From Imbricaverruca yamaguchii (lineage: Eukaryota; Arthropoda; Thecostraca; Neoverrucidae), in contig JAOTOL010001603.1 of assembly GCA_034440575.1 (NCBI GenBank), forward strand, positions 2,158,001-2,222,000: a stretch of 64,000 nucleotides of DNA, read 5' to 3'. The position numbers and the translations under genes are program-made. Below the pieces are notes generated by a model. The model saw only the letters and a program-made list of their open reading frames with translations, had not been told where the DNA came from and searched no databases. Positions 44,633 through 57,974 of this stretch are shown here, in pieces. Within the stretch, counting starts at the first letter, position 1, and every line of letters starts with the position of its first letter.

Positions 44633-45119
44633 GTGGGTGCCGACGGGTGTCCGGGACGGCTGCTGCTGAGCGGTGCCATGACAATAGCCGGACGGTGGTA
44701 TGTGCACGTGGTGTGGCGGCGGTACAGCGGTAGTGTGATTGTGGTGTGACAGTAGTGCGACTGTGATTTGGCAGTGATGTGATGGCGGTTTAACGATGAC
44801 AATAGCAAAAACAACTTTGCGAAACGACGCCAACAAACTCAATGCACCTGGACCGGCACTTGTGCTGATTGTAGCCGTGATGAGGCCATCGGCAATTGTT
44901 CTCAGGTGCCCCTCGATGTTCATAGAACTCCTTAAATGCTCTTATATGTGTCCCATCAGATATCCGCACCAGAAAATCTCATATATTATCGGGGATATAC
45001 AGGCGTCCATTCTCACCAGAAGTATTTTAATGACTCATCCCGAAACAAATGCCTTCAGGTACTCGCCAGGGAGATGTATGCGAACCGTTCAGATGTCGCT
45101 AGTCGTCTTATCTCCATAG

Positions 45120-45219
45120 ATGTCCGACGTCCGTCTCGACAGATTTTCTCAGACCTTCGGTTTCGACGAATCTGCGCCTCTGGTTTCCACGCATCCTCTC
45201 AGACCTCCGGTTTCGGCAG
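45120..45219. repeat. Diverged duplicates of the exon 21 acceptor region
   Basis: TTCTCAGACCTTCGGTTTCG and CTCTCAGACCTCCGGTTTCG are two copies; the second leads into the true junction GGCAG/ATGTCCGAGG. GATGTCCGACGTCC at 45119 resembles the exon start. Confidence 0.6.
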
Positions 45220-45419
45220 ATGTCCGAGGCGCTCGGCTTCGAGATCCGGCCGCCGGACGACTGCTCGCTGGCGCAGATGATAGAGATGGGCGTGCAGAAG
45301 CACGTCAAGGTGCTGGAGGAGATCGGCGTGGCGGCCAGCAAGGAGTACGGCCTGGAGCGTGCGCTCAACAAGATGACCGACGACTGGCAAGACGTCCTCT
45401 TCGAGTTCGTGCCGTACAG
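45220..45419 (+). CDS. DNAH7-like: Dynein heavy chain exon 21 (residues 944-1010)
   Basis: Acceptor CCGGTTTCGGCAG, donor GTGAGG, phase 0 to 2. Peptide MSEALGFEIRPPDDCSLAQM, GVAASKEYGLERALNKM and DDWQDVLFEFVPYR. The (A)SKE..LE..L..M...W motif is highly conserved in the linker. Confidence 0.98.
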
Positions 45420-45518
45420 GTGAGGTCGCGTCCGGGACTGGTGTGGCGATCGCCCGGTCGGAGATGCGATACATCCGGCAGATGGTGCACGGCCGTGGAT
45501 GAGCTGACCCGTCAGTGT

Positions 45519-45630
45519 CCAGCGATCGCCACGTCTCCGCCGACCACGTTCCACGTCACCACGTCACCACGTCACCACGTCTCCGCCGACCACGTTCCGC
45601 GTCACCACATCACCACGTCACACGAGGTGA
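45519..45630. repeat. Short tandem repeat, CACCACGT/TCCGCCGACC units
   Basis: CACGTCTCCGCCGACCACGT occurs twice with (CACCACGT)n between, 100 bp into intron 21. Confidence 0.8.
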
Positions 45631-46174
45631 GCGCCGTCCGGAAGCGGCGGGGCGAGAGCGGGCGGCGACCGCCGGATGACAGTGCATGTACGCTGGGCGC
45701 GGTTCGACTGCGAAGCATCTCGGACTCGCCAGGGTCGAGGAGAGGGTCGCCAGGGTCGACGCGATCTCGCAGTCAGCGCGAGAGGTGGACGACTTGGCGT
45801 GGCCCCAGCGACTCCGCGGAGAAGCCAGGGGCGGACTCGACTGGCTGTGGCACGCCGAGGTGAAACAGAGCCGCCGGGGCGTGGCTCGCCCGACCTCAAG
45901 CGAAGCCTGGTCCCTGACTGCGAGTCATACAGTGGCTAAGTGGGATGGGGTCGCAAGGGAACGATGAACACAAGGCGCCTGCAGCGAACGCCGCAGACTA
46001 CACGAGATCAGAGGTGCCTGCGATGACGACTCAGGGAGGGAGTCAACATATTGAATCCGAGTTTAAACAAATGTACCGAGAGACCGAGACATTGCGGCTC
46101 GGCGTCGTTTTGGACCCACGGCCGGTGAGACGGAATAGGACATGGTAAGTCGGAACACATTGGACGGCGAGGAA

Positions 46175-46357
46175 GGGGCGGGGATGGCCGAGTGGTTAAG
46201 GTGTCGGGCTATGGGTACCAAAGGTCCCGGGTTCGACTCTAGCGCCACTCAGGGCATTTCCCAATCCCGCGGCCCACCGGCGAAACAGTGTTGGCGGCGC
46301 CATAAGCCGTGAATGTGCATAAAGTGTGTCGTGAACCAACCAATAAGCAAACAGGAA
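46175..46357 (+). mobile_element. tRNA-derived SINE, family B, with ~9-bp target-site duplication
   Basis: GGGGATGGCCGAGTGGTTAA head, GGTCCCGGGTTCGACTC B-box, AATGTGCATAAAGTGTGTCG and a CCAACCAATAAGCAAAC tail. GGCGAGGAA flanks both sides (46166 and 46358). Very close to the copy at 31529. Confidence 0.92.
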
Positions 46358-46649
46358 GGCGAGGAAGCATCGAAGACGCGCGTGCCGTCTTCGGTGTTGG
46401 CACGGTTTGCGAGCAGGCTGGTGTCTGGTATTGCCACCCAGTGTTGCTGGCTGTCCGGAATAGGTCGTGTATGGTCCGCTGTACACGGCTGTCACGCTGG
46501 CCGACGATGGTGGAAATGCGGTTAGCTGAATTGGTTACTAAATTTTCGACACCGAGTATTCTGCAACGACCCTGGACGGAATAGAATGTGGTTGTCGATT
46601 ACCAGATACCCCTAGGGTTGTCTATGGGTAAGGCGTGACAACTTGGACA

Positions 46650-47430
46650 GAAGCGTATTTCTTCTCACTCCGCCTCCTCCCCTGTGGCGACTCCTCACCC
46701 CTCCCCCTCCCCTGTGACGACTCCTCACCCCTCCCCCTCCCCTGTGACGACTCCTCACTCCTCCCCTCACCTGTGACGACTCCTCACTCCTCCCCCTCCC
46801 CTGTGACGACTCCTCACTCCTTCCTGTGGCGACTCCTCACTCCTCCCCCTCTCCTGTGACGACTCCTCACTCCTCCCCCTCTCCTGTGCCGACTCCTCAC
46901 TCCTCCCCCACCCCTGCGACGACTCCTCCCCTCTCCTGTTGCGACTCCTCACTCCTCTCCTCCCCTGTGGCGACACCTCACTCCTCCCCCTCTCCTGTGA
47001 CGACTCCTCACTCCTCCCCTCTCCTGTGACGACTCCTCACTCCTCCCCCTCCCCTGTGACGACTCCTCACTCCTCCTTCCTGTGACGACTCCTCACTCCT
47101 CCCCTCCCCTGTGCCGACTCCTCACTCCTTCCTGTGGCGGCTCCTCACTCCTCCCTCCCCTGTGGCGACACCTCACTCCTCCCCCACTCCTGTAACGACT
47201 TCTCATCCCTCCCCTCCCCTGTGACGACTCCTCACTCCTCCTTCCTGTGACGACTCCTCACTCCTCCCCCTCTCCTGTGACGACTTCTCACTCCTCCCCC
47301 TCCCCTGTGACGACTCCTCACACCGCCTTATCTCCTGTGACGACTCCCCACTCCTCCCCCTCCCCTGTGACGACTCCTCACACCGCCTCCCCCTCATCCC
47401 TGTGACGACTCCTCACACTGCCTCCTCTCC
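46650..47430. repeat. Pyrimidine-rich minisatellite, 24-30-bp units, ending at the exon 22 acceptor
   Basis: About 27 units of the type CCTGTGACGACTCCTCACTC with CTCCCC runs. The last unit CTCTCCTGTGACGCAG is the exon 22 acceptor; CTGTGACGACT in each unit is its homologue, differing by the loss of the AG. Confidence 0.95.
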
Positions 47431-47440
47431 TGTGACGCAG

Positions 47441-47594
47441 GGACACTGGAGTGTCTATCCTATCGGCGGTGGACGACATCCAGGCGTTGCTGGATGACCA
47501 CATTGTCAAGGCTCAGACTATGCGCGGCTCGCCCTACGTGAAGCCGTTCGAGCATCAGATGCACGCCTGGGAGGAAAAGCTGGTCAGAATGCAG
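47441..47594 (+). CDS. DNAH7-like: Dynein heavy chain exon 22 (residues 1010-1061)
   Basis: Acceptor CTCCTGTGACGCAG, donor GTGAGC, phase 2 to 0. Peptide DTGVSILSAVDDIQALLDD, DHIVKAQTMRGSPYVKPFE and WEEKLVRMQ. The QTM(R)GSP.(I/V)KP motif is a linker landmark. Confidence 0.98.
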
Positions 47595-48174
47595 GTGAGC
47601 TGTTGGAACCCTCTGGTGGTGGTGCGGTTAGGTCAGTGGACTGGGCTGCAATCGGTGATAGGCTGCTGAGTTGTGGTTATGTTGTCTGCACAGTTGTTGC
47701 TGCGGCTAACAATTGCAGCCTTTGAATCATGACTCTTCTTTTGCATATCATATTTCCCTCACACATCGAGCAAAGCCAGATCAGCATGCCTGCATTGATC
47801 ACGTATATGTTCATACTTCTCAGCATAATTTTTTGAGTTTCGCAACCTAATTTTATTTCAATTCACAATGATCCATTAATTCGTCAAATAATTACTTCAT
47901 TTGCACAGAGTATCCAGGATTGTAGCAACATAATCTGGCCGGTAGAGATGCATATGGCGGTGCTTGTGATCATTACGGAGTTGCTCGCTCACTCAACCCT
48001 TTCGCGATGAAAATGTATGCCAATGGAACGATGTATGTGGAAGTGCTTTGTCCATTAGCATGATTCAAGGCAAGACTGTCTGCCATGGTGATATTCCTCA
48101 ATCGTTGCCGTCCGGCGTTGCCTCGATTTCCCCGCTGGGTCATCGCCGTCTGACGCCGGCGCCTGCCACCGCAG

Positions 48175-48258
48175 GACATCCTGGATGCGTGGCTCAAGGT
48201 GCAGGCCACCTGGCTGTACCTGGAGCCCATCTTCGGCTCGGAGGACATCGTCAAACAG
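48175..48258 (+). CDS. DNAH7-like: Dynein heavy chain exon 23 (residues 1062-1089)
   Basis: Acceptor CGCCTGCCACCGCAG, donor GTCAGA, phase 0 to 0. Peptide [28 protein letters not shown]; the W...Q..W.YLEPIF motif is near-invariant in dynein linkers. Confidence 0.98.
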
Positions 48259-48349
48259 GTCAGACGGCCGGACACAGCTCGTGAGATCTGCTCTGTGTGG
48301 TGGCGGTGCGACGTGCGCCTGGTGGTGTTCTGACACAGCTCTGCTCTGC

Positions 48350-48840
48350 CCGGTCTGACCGCCTGGCAATGCGCTGCGACCGTCTGACAATGCACCGCGA
48401 CCGTCTGACAATGCACCGCGACCGTCTGACAATGCACCGCGACCGTCTGACAATGCGCTGCGACCGTCTGCCAATGCGTCGCGACCGTCTGACAATGCGC
48501 TGCGACCGTCTGACAATGCGCTGCGACCGTCTGACATTGCGCTGCGACCGTCTGACATTGCGCCGCGACCGTCTGACAATGCGCCGCAACCATCTGACAA
48601 TGCGCTGCGACCGTCTGACATTGCGCCGCGACAGTCTGACAACGCGCCACAACCATCTGACAATGCGCTGCGACCGTCTGACAATGTGCTGCGACCGTCT
48701 GACAATGCGCCGCGACCGTCTGACATTGCGCCGCGACCGTCTGACATTGCGCCGCGACCGTCTGACATTGCGCCGCGACCGTCTGACATTGCGCCGCGAC
48801 CGTCTGACAATGCGCCGCAACCATCTGACATTGCGCTGCT
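48350..48840. repeat. Minisatellite, 21-bp unit, 23 copies, in intron 23
   Basis: Unit GCGACCGTCTGACAATGCGC plus one base, with CATTGC and CAACCATC variants. On the - strand it reads GTCAGACGGTCGC, which matches the exon 23 donor GTCAGACGGCCG. A 7-codon period leaves all frames open, giving artefact ORFs on both strands. Confidence 0.97.
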
Positions 48841-49206
48841 GCCGTCGGACAATAACCCAGTCTAACCAAACCCAGCCCTACATCTGTCGGGCGGCACATT
48901 TCGCAGCAGGAGCATCAGTCGCCCACTGTTTCCGCCATTGCCTACCTGGTTTACCCGTGCAGCGGCCTTTCAGGTCGACAATCCGAGCCGGAGCGTTCGA
49001 GTGCCTTTTCACGAGATGGTAATCGGTTCAACTGCGCCAACGGTTGCCAAATCACGCGAACCGCGCCGGAGCGAATTTGGCAGCCGGCGACAATCCGAGC
49101 GAATTTGGATTAATTCGGCGACAATCCGAATGGTAACTTCTTCACTCGTGATGGCGCGCCGCGGACAGCAGGCGGCCTTGAGGCGCGTACATCCTGTCCA
49201 CCTGAC

Positions 49207-49266
49207 AACATCTGGCCCACATCTGGCCCTCATATGGCCCTCATATGGCCCACATCTGCCCGCCAG
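49207..49266. repeat. 12-bp repeats at the exon 24 acceptor
   Basis: CATCTGGCCCTCATATGGCC units run directly into CATCTGCCCGCCAG, the exon 24 acceptor. Confidence 0.75.
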
Positions 49267-49469
49267 ATGCCGGCCGAGGGCAAGAAGTTCGTGCGCGTGG
49301 ACCGCATCTGGCGCGACGTGATGGGCAAGGCGGTGGTGGACGCGCACGCGCTGGCCGCCACCGACCAGGACCAGATGCTGGAGCGGCTCAACGACGCCAA
49401 CCGGCTGCTCGAGGAGATCCAGAAGGGCCTGAACGACTACCTGGAGAAGAAGCGGCTCTTCTTCCCCAG
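49267..49469 (+). CDS. DNAH7-like: Dynein heavy chain exon 24 (residues 1090-1157)
   Basis: Acceptor CATCTGCCCGCCAG, donor GTCGGT, phase 0 to 2. Peptide MPAEGKKFVRVDRIWRDVM, DQMLERLNDANRLLEEIQKG and LNDYLEKKRLFFPR. MP.EG..F..VD..W and GL..YLE.KR..FPR are universal linker motifs. Confidence 0.99.
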
Positions 49470-49812
49470 GTCGGTGCCGCTCGCCGCCGTTGGTGTCGGG
49501 GTGACGCCGCGTGGCGCTGTCCTGACTGGTCTGCCACACATTTATACAGACCACATACGGACCTCGTGGTGAATTCTGACTGGTGAATATTCTTGATGTG
49601 CAGTTGATGCAGCCGAAGGCTAGCTTCTGCCATGACCATCCAGTGCCTAATACGTAGCTCATGGGAATATCATCAGTCGTTTTTGTTTCATTAGATGTCA
49701 AATTTCAGCTGTAAGACGTATTCACAGAATCTGATAGACATTTGGCTCTTTTATTTCCATAATTGTGTCCTTCTAGCACCGCAATCCCATGCTCGTGTCA
49801 TACCCGATATAA

Positions 49813-51592
<1,780 letters not shown>

Positions 51593-51699
51593 GCATCCAT
51601 CGACTGCGCTTCACCGACGACCTGCAGATCGTGGCCATGATCTCCACCGACAAGGAGGAGGTGCCGTTCTCGACGGCGCTGCGGCCGGCCGACGCTCGG
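51593..51699 (+). CDS. DNAH7-like: Dynein heavy chain exon 26 (residues 1189-1224)
   Basis: Acceptor ATCTGGCGCCGGCAG, donor GTGAGT, phase 1 to 0. Peptide IHRLRFTDDLQIVAM and ISTDKEEVPFSTALRPADAR. The F...L.I..M.S..(G/K)E.V.F pattern is conserved. It precedes the largest intron after intron 7 (5.4 kb). Confidence 0.97.
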
Positions 51700-54688
51700 G
51701 TGAGTTCCGTCCGCGCGGCAGACGCGCGCGCCCGCGTGCGCCGGGTGTGCGGTATCGAGCTCGTCTGCCTCGTGTGTGGTGTCCGGTCAAACGTGTAAGG
51801 GTGCGAAACTGTGGCGCTGGCGAGTTGATGAATTGGATTTGAGCGATCCGTTAAGGAGGGGAATCACTGGGATATTAAACAGTGTTTTTTTCCTCCAACA
51901 TTTCAACTCCAACACGTTCCCTCCAACATATGAACATTGCAATCGGACGATTGTCGTCAGATTTGCACCAGTACGCCCAGCGGCGAAAAACGCGAACTCT
52001 GTTGCAGCGCTGTTCTAGCCGTCTGTAGGAATCTGAAGAAAATTGACGGTTGGCTGCGTAACGTGTGACAGTCTTTAGAATGTCTCACAAATATCTCCAG
52101 AACCAGAAGAAACCATCGGAATAGGGCTGCCAGTGCCTGCACACTCCCACTATCTGTTGGTAGAAGGCGCAAACAGAAGTACAATATTTATCTGTGAGAT
52201 CAGGGTATTCTGTTGAGGAATTCTGACATGGGCTGCGATCATTGGTGGATGCAGGACGATCGCACGAGCCAACCAGACTCCCTCAGCAATGCCAAAGCAA
52301 TGGGGACAAAGTCGCTGATTGTGGGCTGATGGGGGTTGGAGGTCGCGTCCAGCTAGAATGTTAGAGAAGGAACCAACTCGAGGGTGCCACCAGCTCTGGA
52401 AAATATCGTGCGACCAGTACGAGTACTTTTCCAGGTATTAGACAGGACGATAACGTTTTTTTTGCTTCTCTAACCGGTACATTGGTGAACATTAGACCCC
52501 TTAATCATTATCGATAGTGGATCAGCACCATACCATGAGCCGTATTTCATCAAACAGCGGAGATGTTCGACGTTAAGTCAAGGGAATTTCCGAGGTTAAT
52601 ATACTCAGACTTCCTTGGAATTTGGTGCGCAGGTGGGCTTCGAAGTGGTGACGATCATGAACGTAAAAGCTAAGAGTAATGTGATAGACCGCGCAGTTAT
52701 TCGGGTTAAGGATAGCCATGCGCTGAGTAGGCTTGATATTCTTCCAAGTAAGTTGTAAAGCAGGGAGAGTATGACGAATTTTCTCAATATGCCCCAATAA
52801 CTAAACCTTTTATGAAAATCCCTCTGATCTCTTCTGCTCGTGTTAATCGGCACGTCAGATACCACCTGTGCAAGTGTTGAAGTAATGGTGAGTAGTTCGA
52901 CCTCGGTGACCTTTGACTTTGATCTGGGATATTTCACCTTTTCATGATCACCTCTCTCAGCTGTCATGCTCATGACGATTAGCACACCCAGGACTTCCTG
53001 AGTACCATGTCAATATGAATAGCGTGCTCTCGTTAGGTACGCTACCACCAAAAGCGATCATCGAAAAAGAGATATATGTACATGGACATCAAACATTATT
53101 TGACAAATATTTCCAGGAAGAAAAGGGCAGAAAAAACAGCAACGGAATTTTCGGGTGTGTTTTTTTTTTTGTTGTTGTAGTGAAGGATGTAATGTCGAAG
53201 GTACGAGCTCCACAACACTTTCATAAATATGAAATTGTTATGAAATATGTATAATGATAACATAAATTTGACATATGAAACCCCCTGATGCGTGACTAAC
53301 CGTGAGTGGTGGCTTTGGGCGCGCGCGGTGGAAATGCGCGGCGGTGTAGTATCACCCGGCGACCACTCACCGAGCTCTGTTTGCACGCGGTCCGGGCAGA
53401 TGGAGGTGAGTAGCTGCGGCCTCTGCCTCACGCCTGCTCAAACCGGCCGTCGGTCGCCGTGAGCTTTGTCTAAGTGTTGTCTACTGCTCAGCTTAGTTGT
53501 GTGTGGACAATGCACGGCTGTCGGGATGCCGAACGCGTCCGGGCTCCTTACCCGGCTGTGGCTCGAGGGTGTGTGCTAAGATGTGTCATGGTCTTAGCGT
53601 CTGGAATAGTTGGCGTTGTTTTGTTTCATCCGATTTAGTGTTCACGATGGCGTGGGGAATAGAGATGGATAGTCGGTCGCAGAACGTGTGAGGAGTTTTG
53701 TTGGCGCTCATATATTATAAGCGTACGCCAGCGTATTAGTAATGACGACTGTCAGTGATTTAGGTGACTTAACTGCGACGCACCGAAATGCTTTGTGTAT
53801 AATACTTGGTAATGTTTGGTAAAATTATTGGTAATGACGGCTATCTCTCCATGTCCTAATCGGTGATTTTGTTTCATGGCTAGTGCCTACCTGGTGCTAA
53901 TGCGCATTGTCTACACCCGTTTTTATCACCCACATGCAACTGCCTCCCAAAAAAATGTGTCCACTGTTCGATGATTGCAATGAATAGCTGTGTGTGCAGT
54001 GTCATGATGGAACGGTAATGTAGCGACAAAGCTGTGTGACTTCCTTCGCAGGCATCTTTGGCAGAACGCATCGTATGCCATGGCAAGATGTTGAAGTGGT
54101 ACGGTGTTTCTCCAATCCCATGGTATTCATACACCTCATTATTTGTAAGAATGCGATTTTCACAACTACCCGGTGTGGTGCTGTCGAAAAACTGTCCACT
54201 GCTTTACTTGACCATTGTTCGAGTAGGCAGTCATGCATGATGCGTTCTGCGACGTGGAGTAGATATCGATATAATTGCGCGCGTCGCCCGGGCCGGGCCG
54301 ATGGCTGAGCTGCTGTCGGCAGGTGAGTGCGGCAGGTGGCCGCCGGGCGGCCGGACGGTAAAGCCGGCGTCTGGCTGTAGGCAGGTGTTCCGCCCGCCAG
54401 TCCCGCCCGCCCGCGCTGGAGACCAGACGCTGGCCGCGCGAGGCCGCGTCAGCCGAACGTCTCAGAGCCCGAGCCCGGGTCGTCCGAGCGGTGCACAGGC
54501 GCCGGGATGCGGCGCACGCCGCGGCGACGATTTCAGCGCAGTTGTCACACCCGCGCACACCCGCGTGTCTTTCTAACTCGCTGCCTGTTTCAGGGCGGCA
54601 AAATGTCCAGAGAGGTAACCGGTGTGATTGACCTAAACTGACACAAACTGCATGGCGTGGATTTATGCCGTGTAATGCATAACGCAGC
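51700..54688. other. Intron 26, first part
   Basis: AT-rich intronic sequence with two GC-rich islands (53,290-53,430 and 54,280-54,560) that carry ATG-plus-donor sequences (see findings). No full gene is recognised. Confidence 0.5.
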
Positions 54689-55264
54689 CAGTGGTGTAGC
54701 CAGGATTTGGTCCAGGGGATGGGGATTTGAACAGGCCTCTACCTACTAAGGTGCCTTTCTTTTCTTAGATTCCTCGGAATTTTGTGCCCAAGGCTTCTAT
54801 TTTCGCGGCCTTTTTAAGTAGTATTTAGTGGTCCAGGGGCCCTCTCCGTCAGCTCGGAGGGGATTGAAACGATCCGGATCCCCTGCCTCGACCTATGAGC
54901 CCAAACCCCGGGCCCTCAACATCTCCCCGAGGACATTCTTCCTCTATCTCTCTATTTCTCTTTCTTTTTCTCTCTTTTTCTTCCTCTCTCTCTCGCTCTC
55001 TCGCTCTCTCGCTCTCTCTCTCTCTTTCTTGCGCGGTCTCTCCTTTCGAAAATCCGTTGACTGTGGGCTCTTCATCGGCGCGGGACCCTCCGTCAGTGCG
55101 GGGCCCTTTTGGTGAGCCCAGAGGCCCTTCACGTCGGCTCACGACGACCTCTTGCGCCTACGCCTTGGGGTCCACGTGCGCTTCTCGTGGCGATCTCCTG
55201 GAGGACCCTCATCTGACCCTGCAGGGGCTGTGTTGCCCCTTTGGCTCCCTCGGCTACGCCACTG
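54689..55264. mobile_element. Small non-autonomous DNA-transposon-like element with terminal inverted repeats
   Basis: Left end CAGTGGTGTAGCC, right end GGCTACGCCACTG: 13-bp inverted ends with one mismatch, 576 bp apart. Interior non-coding, with a pyrimidine microsatellite. CAGTGGCGTAGCC-type ends are widespread on small DNA transposons (possibly hAT-related). A convincing target-site duplication is not visible. Confidence 0.55.
54941..55045. repeat. (CT)n / CTCTCTCG microsatellite
   Basis: CTCTTT and CTCTCTCG repeats inside the element above; every frame is Ser/Leu-Phe-rich artefact. Confidence 0.9.
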
Positions 55265-57102
55265 ACAGCGGCAATGCTAAATGTGAGTGTTGATGCGATA
55301 ATGCTGGACGTGGTACATGCTGTTGGTCAAAGCACGTAAGGGAACTAAAGTTGAACCTAAATAAAACCACACAGCTCAATCAGAATGTGATAAACATTTC
55401 CATGTGCAGTGCTGTGTTAAAGCGAGTTGCTTCTGGTCGATGTGCTGTTTTTCATGTGAATATGTTGGAAGAATGAGTTTCCCAACCGTAGCTTTCTTCT
55501 TTGATCCTGTCAACTCGTGTGAATGCCTTGCGACAGCTTGTGCTGACCTGAGCCAGTACATGGCGCCTGAAGAGGCGTCGGATGGCCGAGGGCTGAAGTG
55601 TTGAAGTCCTAGTACAGTCGAATATCCTTGCATGTCAGTTTTCATTGTTGATGCGGCCATGCGCCATCACAGATGTATGCAGAGCTGAAGTGATTGCGGG
55701 TGCAACGTGGTCACCAGATTGCATCACTAAAGGCGTAAATATGAAGCGCGATCGATCGTGGCTATTAGGACAAGATCGCGAGATACAAACCAACGATCGT
55801 GCCAGTTCGCCGCGTTCAGGTGTGATGGGGATGATCTAGAACAGCCCCGGCCGCGGTGTGGTCTGCATCATGAGTCACTTGTGAGGCAACAACGCCACAA
55901 AACCATTCATGTCAACAAAGATTAATGCCACTTCTTGCGGAACATTTGGATACAAATTGGTACAAATTGGTAAAAGTCATAAAGGAACACACCTGACTGA
56001 GTGAAGGACTTAGAATACGCAAAACTGTATGCAAAGAGTAAGTGGTATTTCAAAAGTATGAGCCAACTGTGCTGGGCCGCTAAGCCGATTGTTTGCACCA
56101 ACCGTCTGCAATACACGACGGGGACGTCCTAACGTGTGCCTGTATTGAGTTCCTATGTCGTGAGTTGTACAGCAATTGCGGCCGTCGCGAAGTTGCCCCT
56201 GCCAGCGGCATGGCACTGCTACCGTACCCCCGTCCCCACAAAAAACGTCTTTTTAAAGTGTCAGTCGTGTTTGCACACCCTTTGATGTTGGGATGATATG
56301 TAAATGGCCGTACTTTCATATAATTAGGCTTCACAAATTAGTTGCACGAAGCGACTCATATTCAAATGAGGTAAGTGGACTTCGTTACGCAAAATGTAAG
56401 CTGAAATCTGCCTACATTTTGCGATATCACAGTCTGCAATGATGTGAACATGTTATGAATGCTAGTAAATGTAGAACATGATAAATAGCTGCGTAGTGTA
56501 AATTTTGGATCACCTTAATATTCAAGTTTGTAAAACATATAAACATGTTTTTCATAACAGTGTGATGATAAGCACGCAGCCAGTAATGATATGTGGTGAA
56601 AATTCCGCAAACTTTATCGTAAAGCACGCTTGGACGACTGGCGATGGTTGATACATGCATAGTTCGCCATGGAACAGTCGTCCCTACTGGCCCCTCTGCC
56701 GTAGAACGACGAACGTTGACGACCAAACACAACGTAGTGAGGCGGAAGCTGAAGTTTTCATCAGGCCATTTTTTGTCTGTTTGCCCGACGCAACCACTTC
56801 GTCTGTGTCTCGTAGTCGGTGTGACGCAGACCCCAGTAGCTCAGTCCGACGTGTTCCGACTCGTCAGCTGTGTGTGCTCGAAGACACGTGCCTGATCCAC
56901 GCCAAATGTCTCGTGCAGATCGGCTAGGTTGGCCCACGCAGTGCGGTGTGTGATGTTCAGACGGCCGGAGTGCACTCCGCCTCCGCCGGGCGCCGTCGGC
57001 GCTCGGACCCACTGCACAGCCCCGGCTGCGCGCTGAGTCCGTCCCCGGCCGACGCGTGACCCGCCCCCTCTGACGCGCCGCCCCCGTCCCCGACCGCCGC
57101 AG
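55265..57102. other. Intron 26, last part
   Basis: AT-rich to 56,800, then GC-rich up to the exon 27 acceptor. No gene or clear repeat. Confidence 0.55.
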
Positions 57103-57202
57103 GGCATGGTGGAGAAGTGGCTGTCGCAGGTGGAGCAGCAGATGATCACGTCGCTGCGGGACGTGGCGCAGAAGGCGGTCAAGAGCTACGTCAAGACGGC
57201 CC
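57103..57202 (+). CDS. DNAH7-like: Dynein heavy chain exon 27 (residues 1225-1258)
   Basis: Acceptor CCCGACCGCCGCAG, donor GTCAGT, phase 0 to 1. Peptide GMVEKWLSQVEQQMITSLRD, VAQKAVKSYVKTA. VE.WL..VE..M..S....... is the post-linker block leading to AAA1. Confidence 0.97.
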
Positions 57203-57417
57203 GTCAGTACCGCGCCGCCGCCCGCGCATGGTCTCGTGGATGGTGTAGTCTTGTGGGGGACAATTCCCGTCTGTGGTGGCATCTTCCCGGATGGGGGGGG
57301 GAAGGCCGGGGTGTGAAGGGTGAGGGGTACAAAAAAAAACGTTCGGCTCTAAACCCCCCCCCAACAAAACACCTACCCCCCCAACCCCCCAACCAAAAAG
57401 AGTGAAGGCGGTACTCG

Positions 57418-57464
<47 letters not shown>
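57418..57464. repeat. Poly(A) tract, 47 bp, in intron 27
   Basis: Uninterrupted A homopolymer, preceded by C-rich low-complexity sequence (57,350-57,400). It could be the tail of an unrecognised retrotransposed fragment, or a simple homopolymer expansion. The length is prone to assembly error. Confidence 0.9.
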
Positions 57465-57466
<2 letters not shown>

Positions 57467-57867
57467 AAGTCCTCACCTTGTAATTTCGATGGAACGGTAT
57501 CGTTAACTGCTTTGTTGTGTGGGATGCTGCTGGTGGCGGCCGACTCTAGAGTACAGAATACAAAGCAGGACATGAAAACCTTCGGTAGCATCTGAAAAAT
57601 CGGCAATGTCACCAACATCAAATGTAATTAAAGTATATAGGTAATATATTGTTTACAAAATGTTTACAAAATTTGACCAAAATATGTTTAGCGTGAAGAA
57701 TGGCTGAGCTTGCCATGGCACTGCAGCCAGAATCTGTCGAATTCCTTGGATGTAAAGGGGGTATGTGCAAAAATACAAGGTTCTTACAGCTGTCGGCTTC
57801 TGCGCAATTTTAGTTTATATTTGCGAACGCTGCCCAAGTGTCCTGACCTGTGTGTGCTCCGCCACAG

Positions 57868-57974
57868 GCAATGCGTGGGTGCTGGAGTGGCCGGGTCAGA
57901 TCGTGTTGTGCTGCAGCCAGATCCATTGGACCACCGAGGTCACCACAGCCATTCAGTCACGCGGTGGGCTCAAG
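57868..57974 (+). CDS. DNAH7-like: Dynein heavy chain exon 28 (residues 1258-1293)
   Basis: Acceptor GTGTGCTCCGCCACAG, donor GTGAGC, phase 1 to 0. Peptide NAWVLEWPGQIVLCCSQIHW, TTEVTTAIQSRGGLK. W(V)..WP.Q.V......WT.E is conserved before AAA1. The last 18 bases of coding sequence are repeated throughout the array that follows. Confidence 0.98.

Noticed and set aside
48055..48899. Three overlapping long ORFs with QTVAAQC, MSDGRGA and RRSRRNV repeats
   Set aside because: All frames of a stop-free 21-bp repeat, lying in intron 23 between two solid dynein exons.
54166..54576. Arg/Ala-rich ORFs on both strands of the GC island
   Set aside because: High GC removes stops on both strands. Only the short ATG-donor pieces have splice support, reported as a finding and not as genes.
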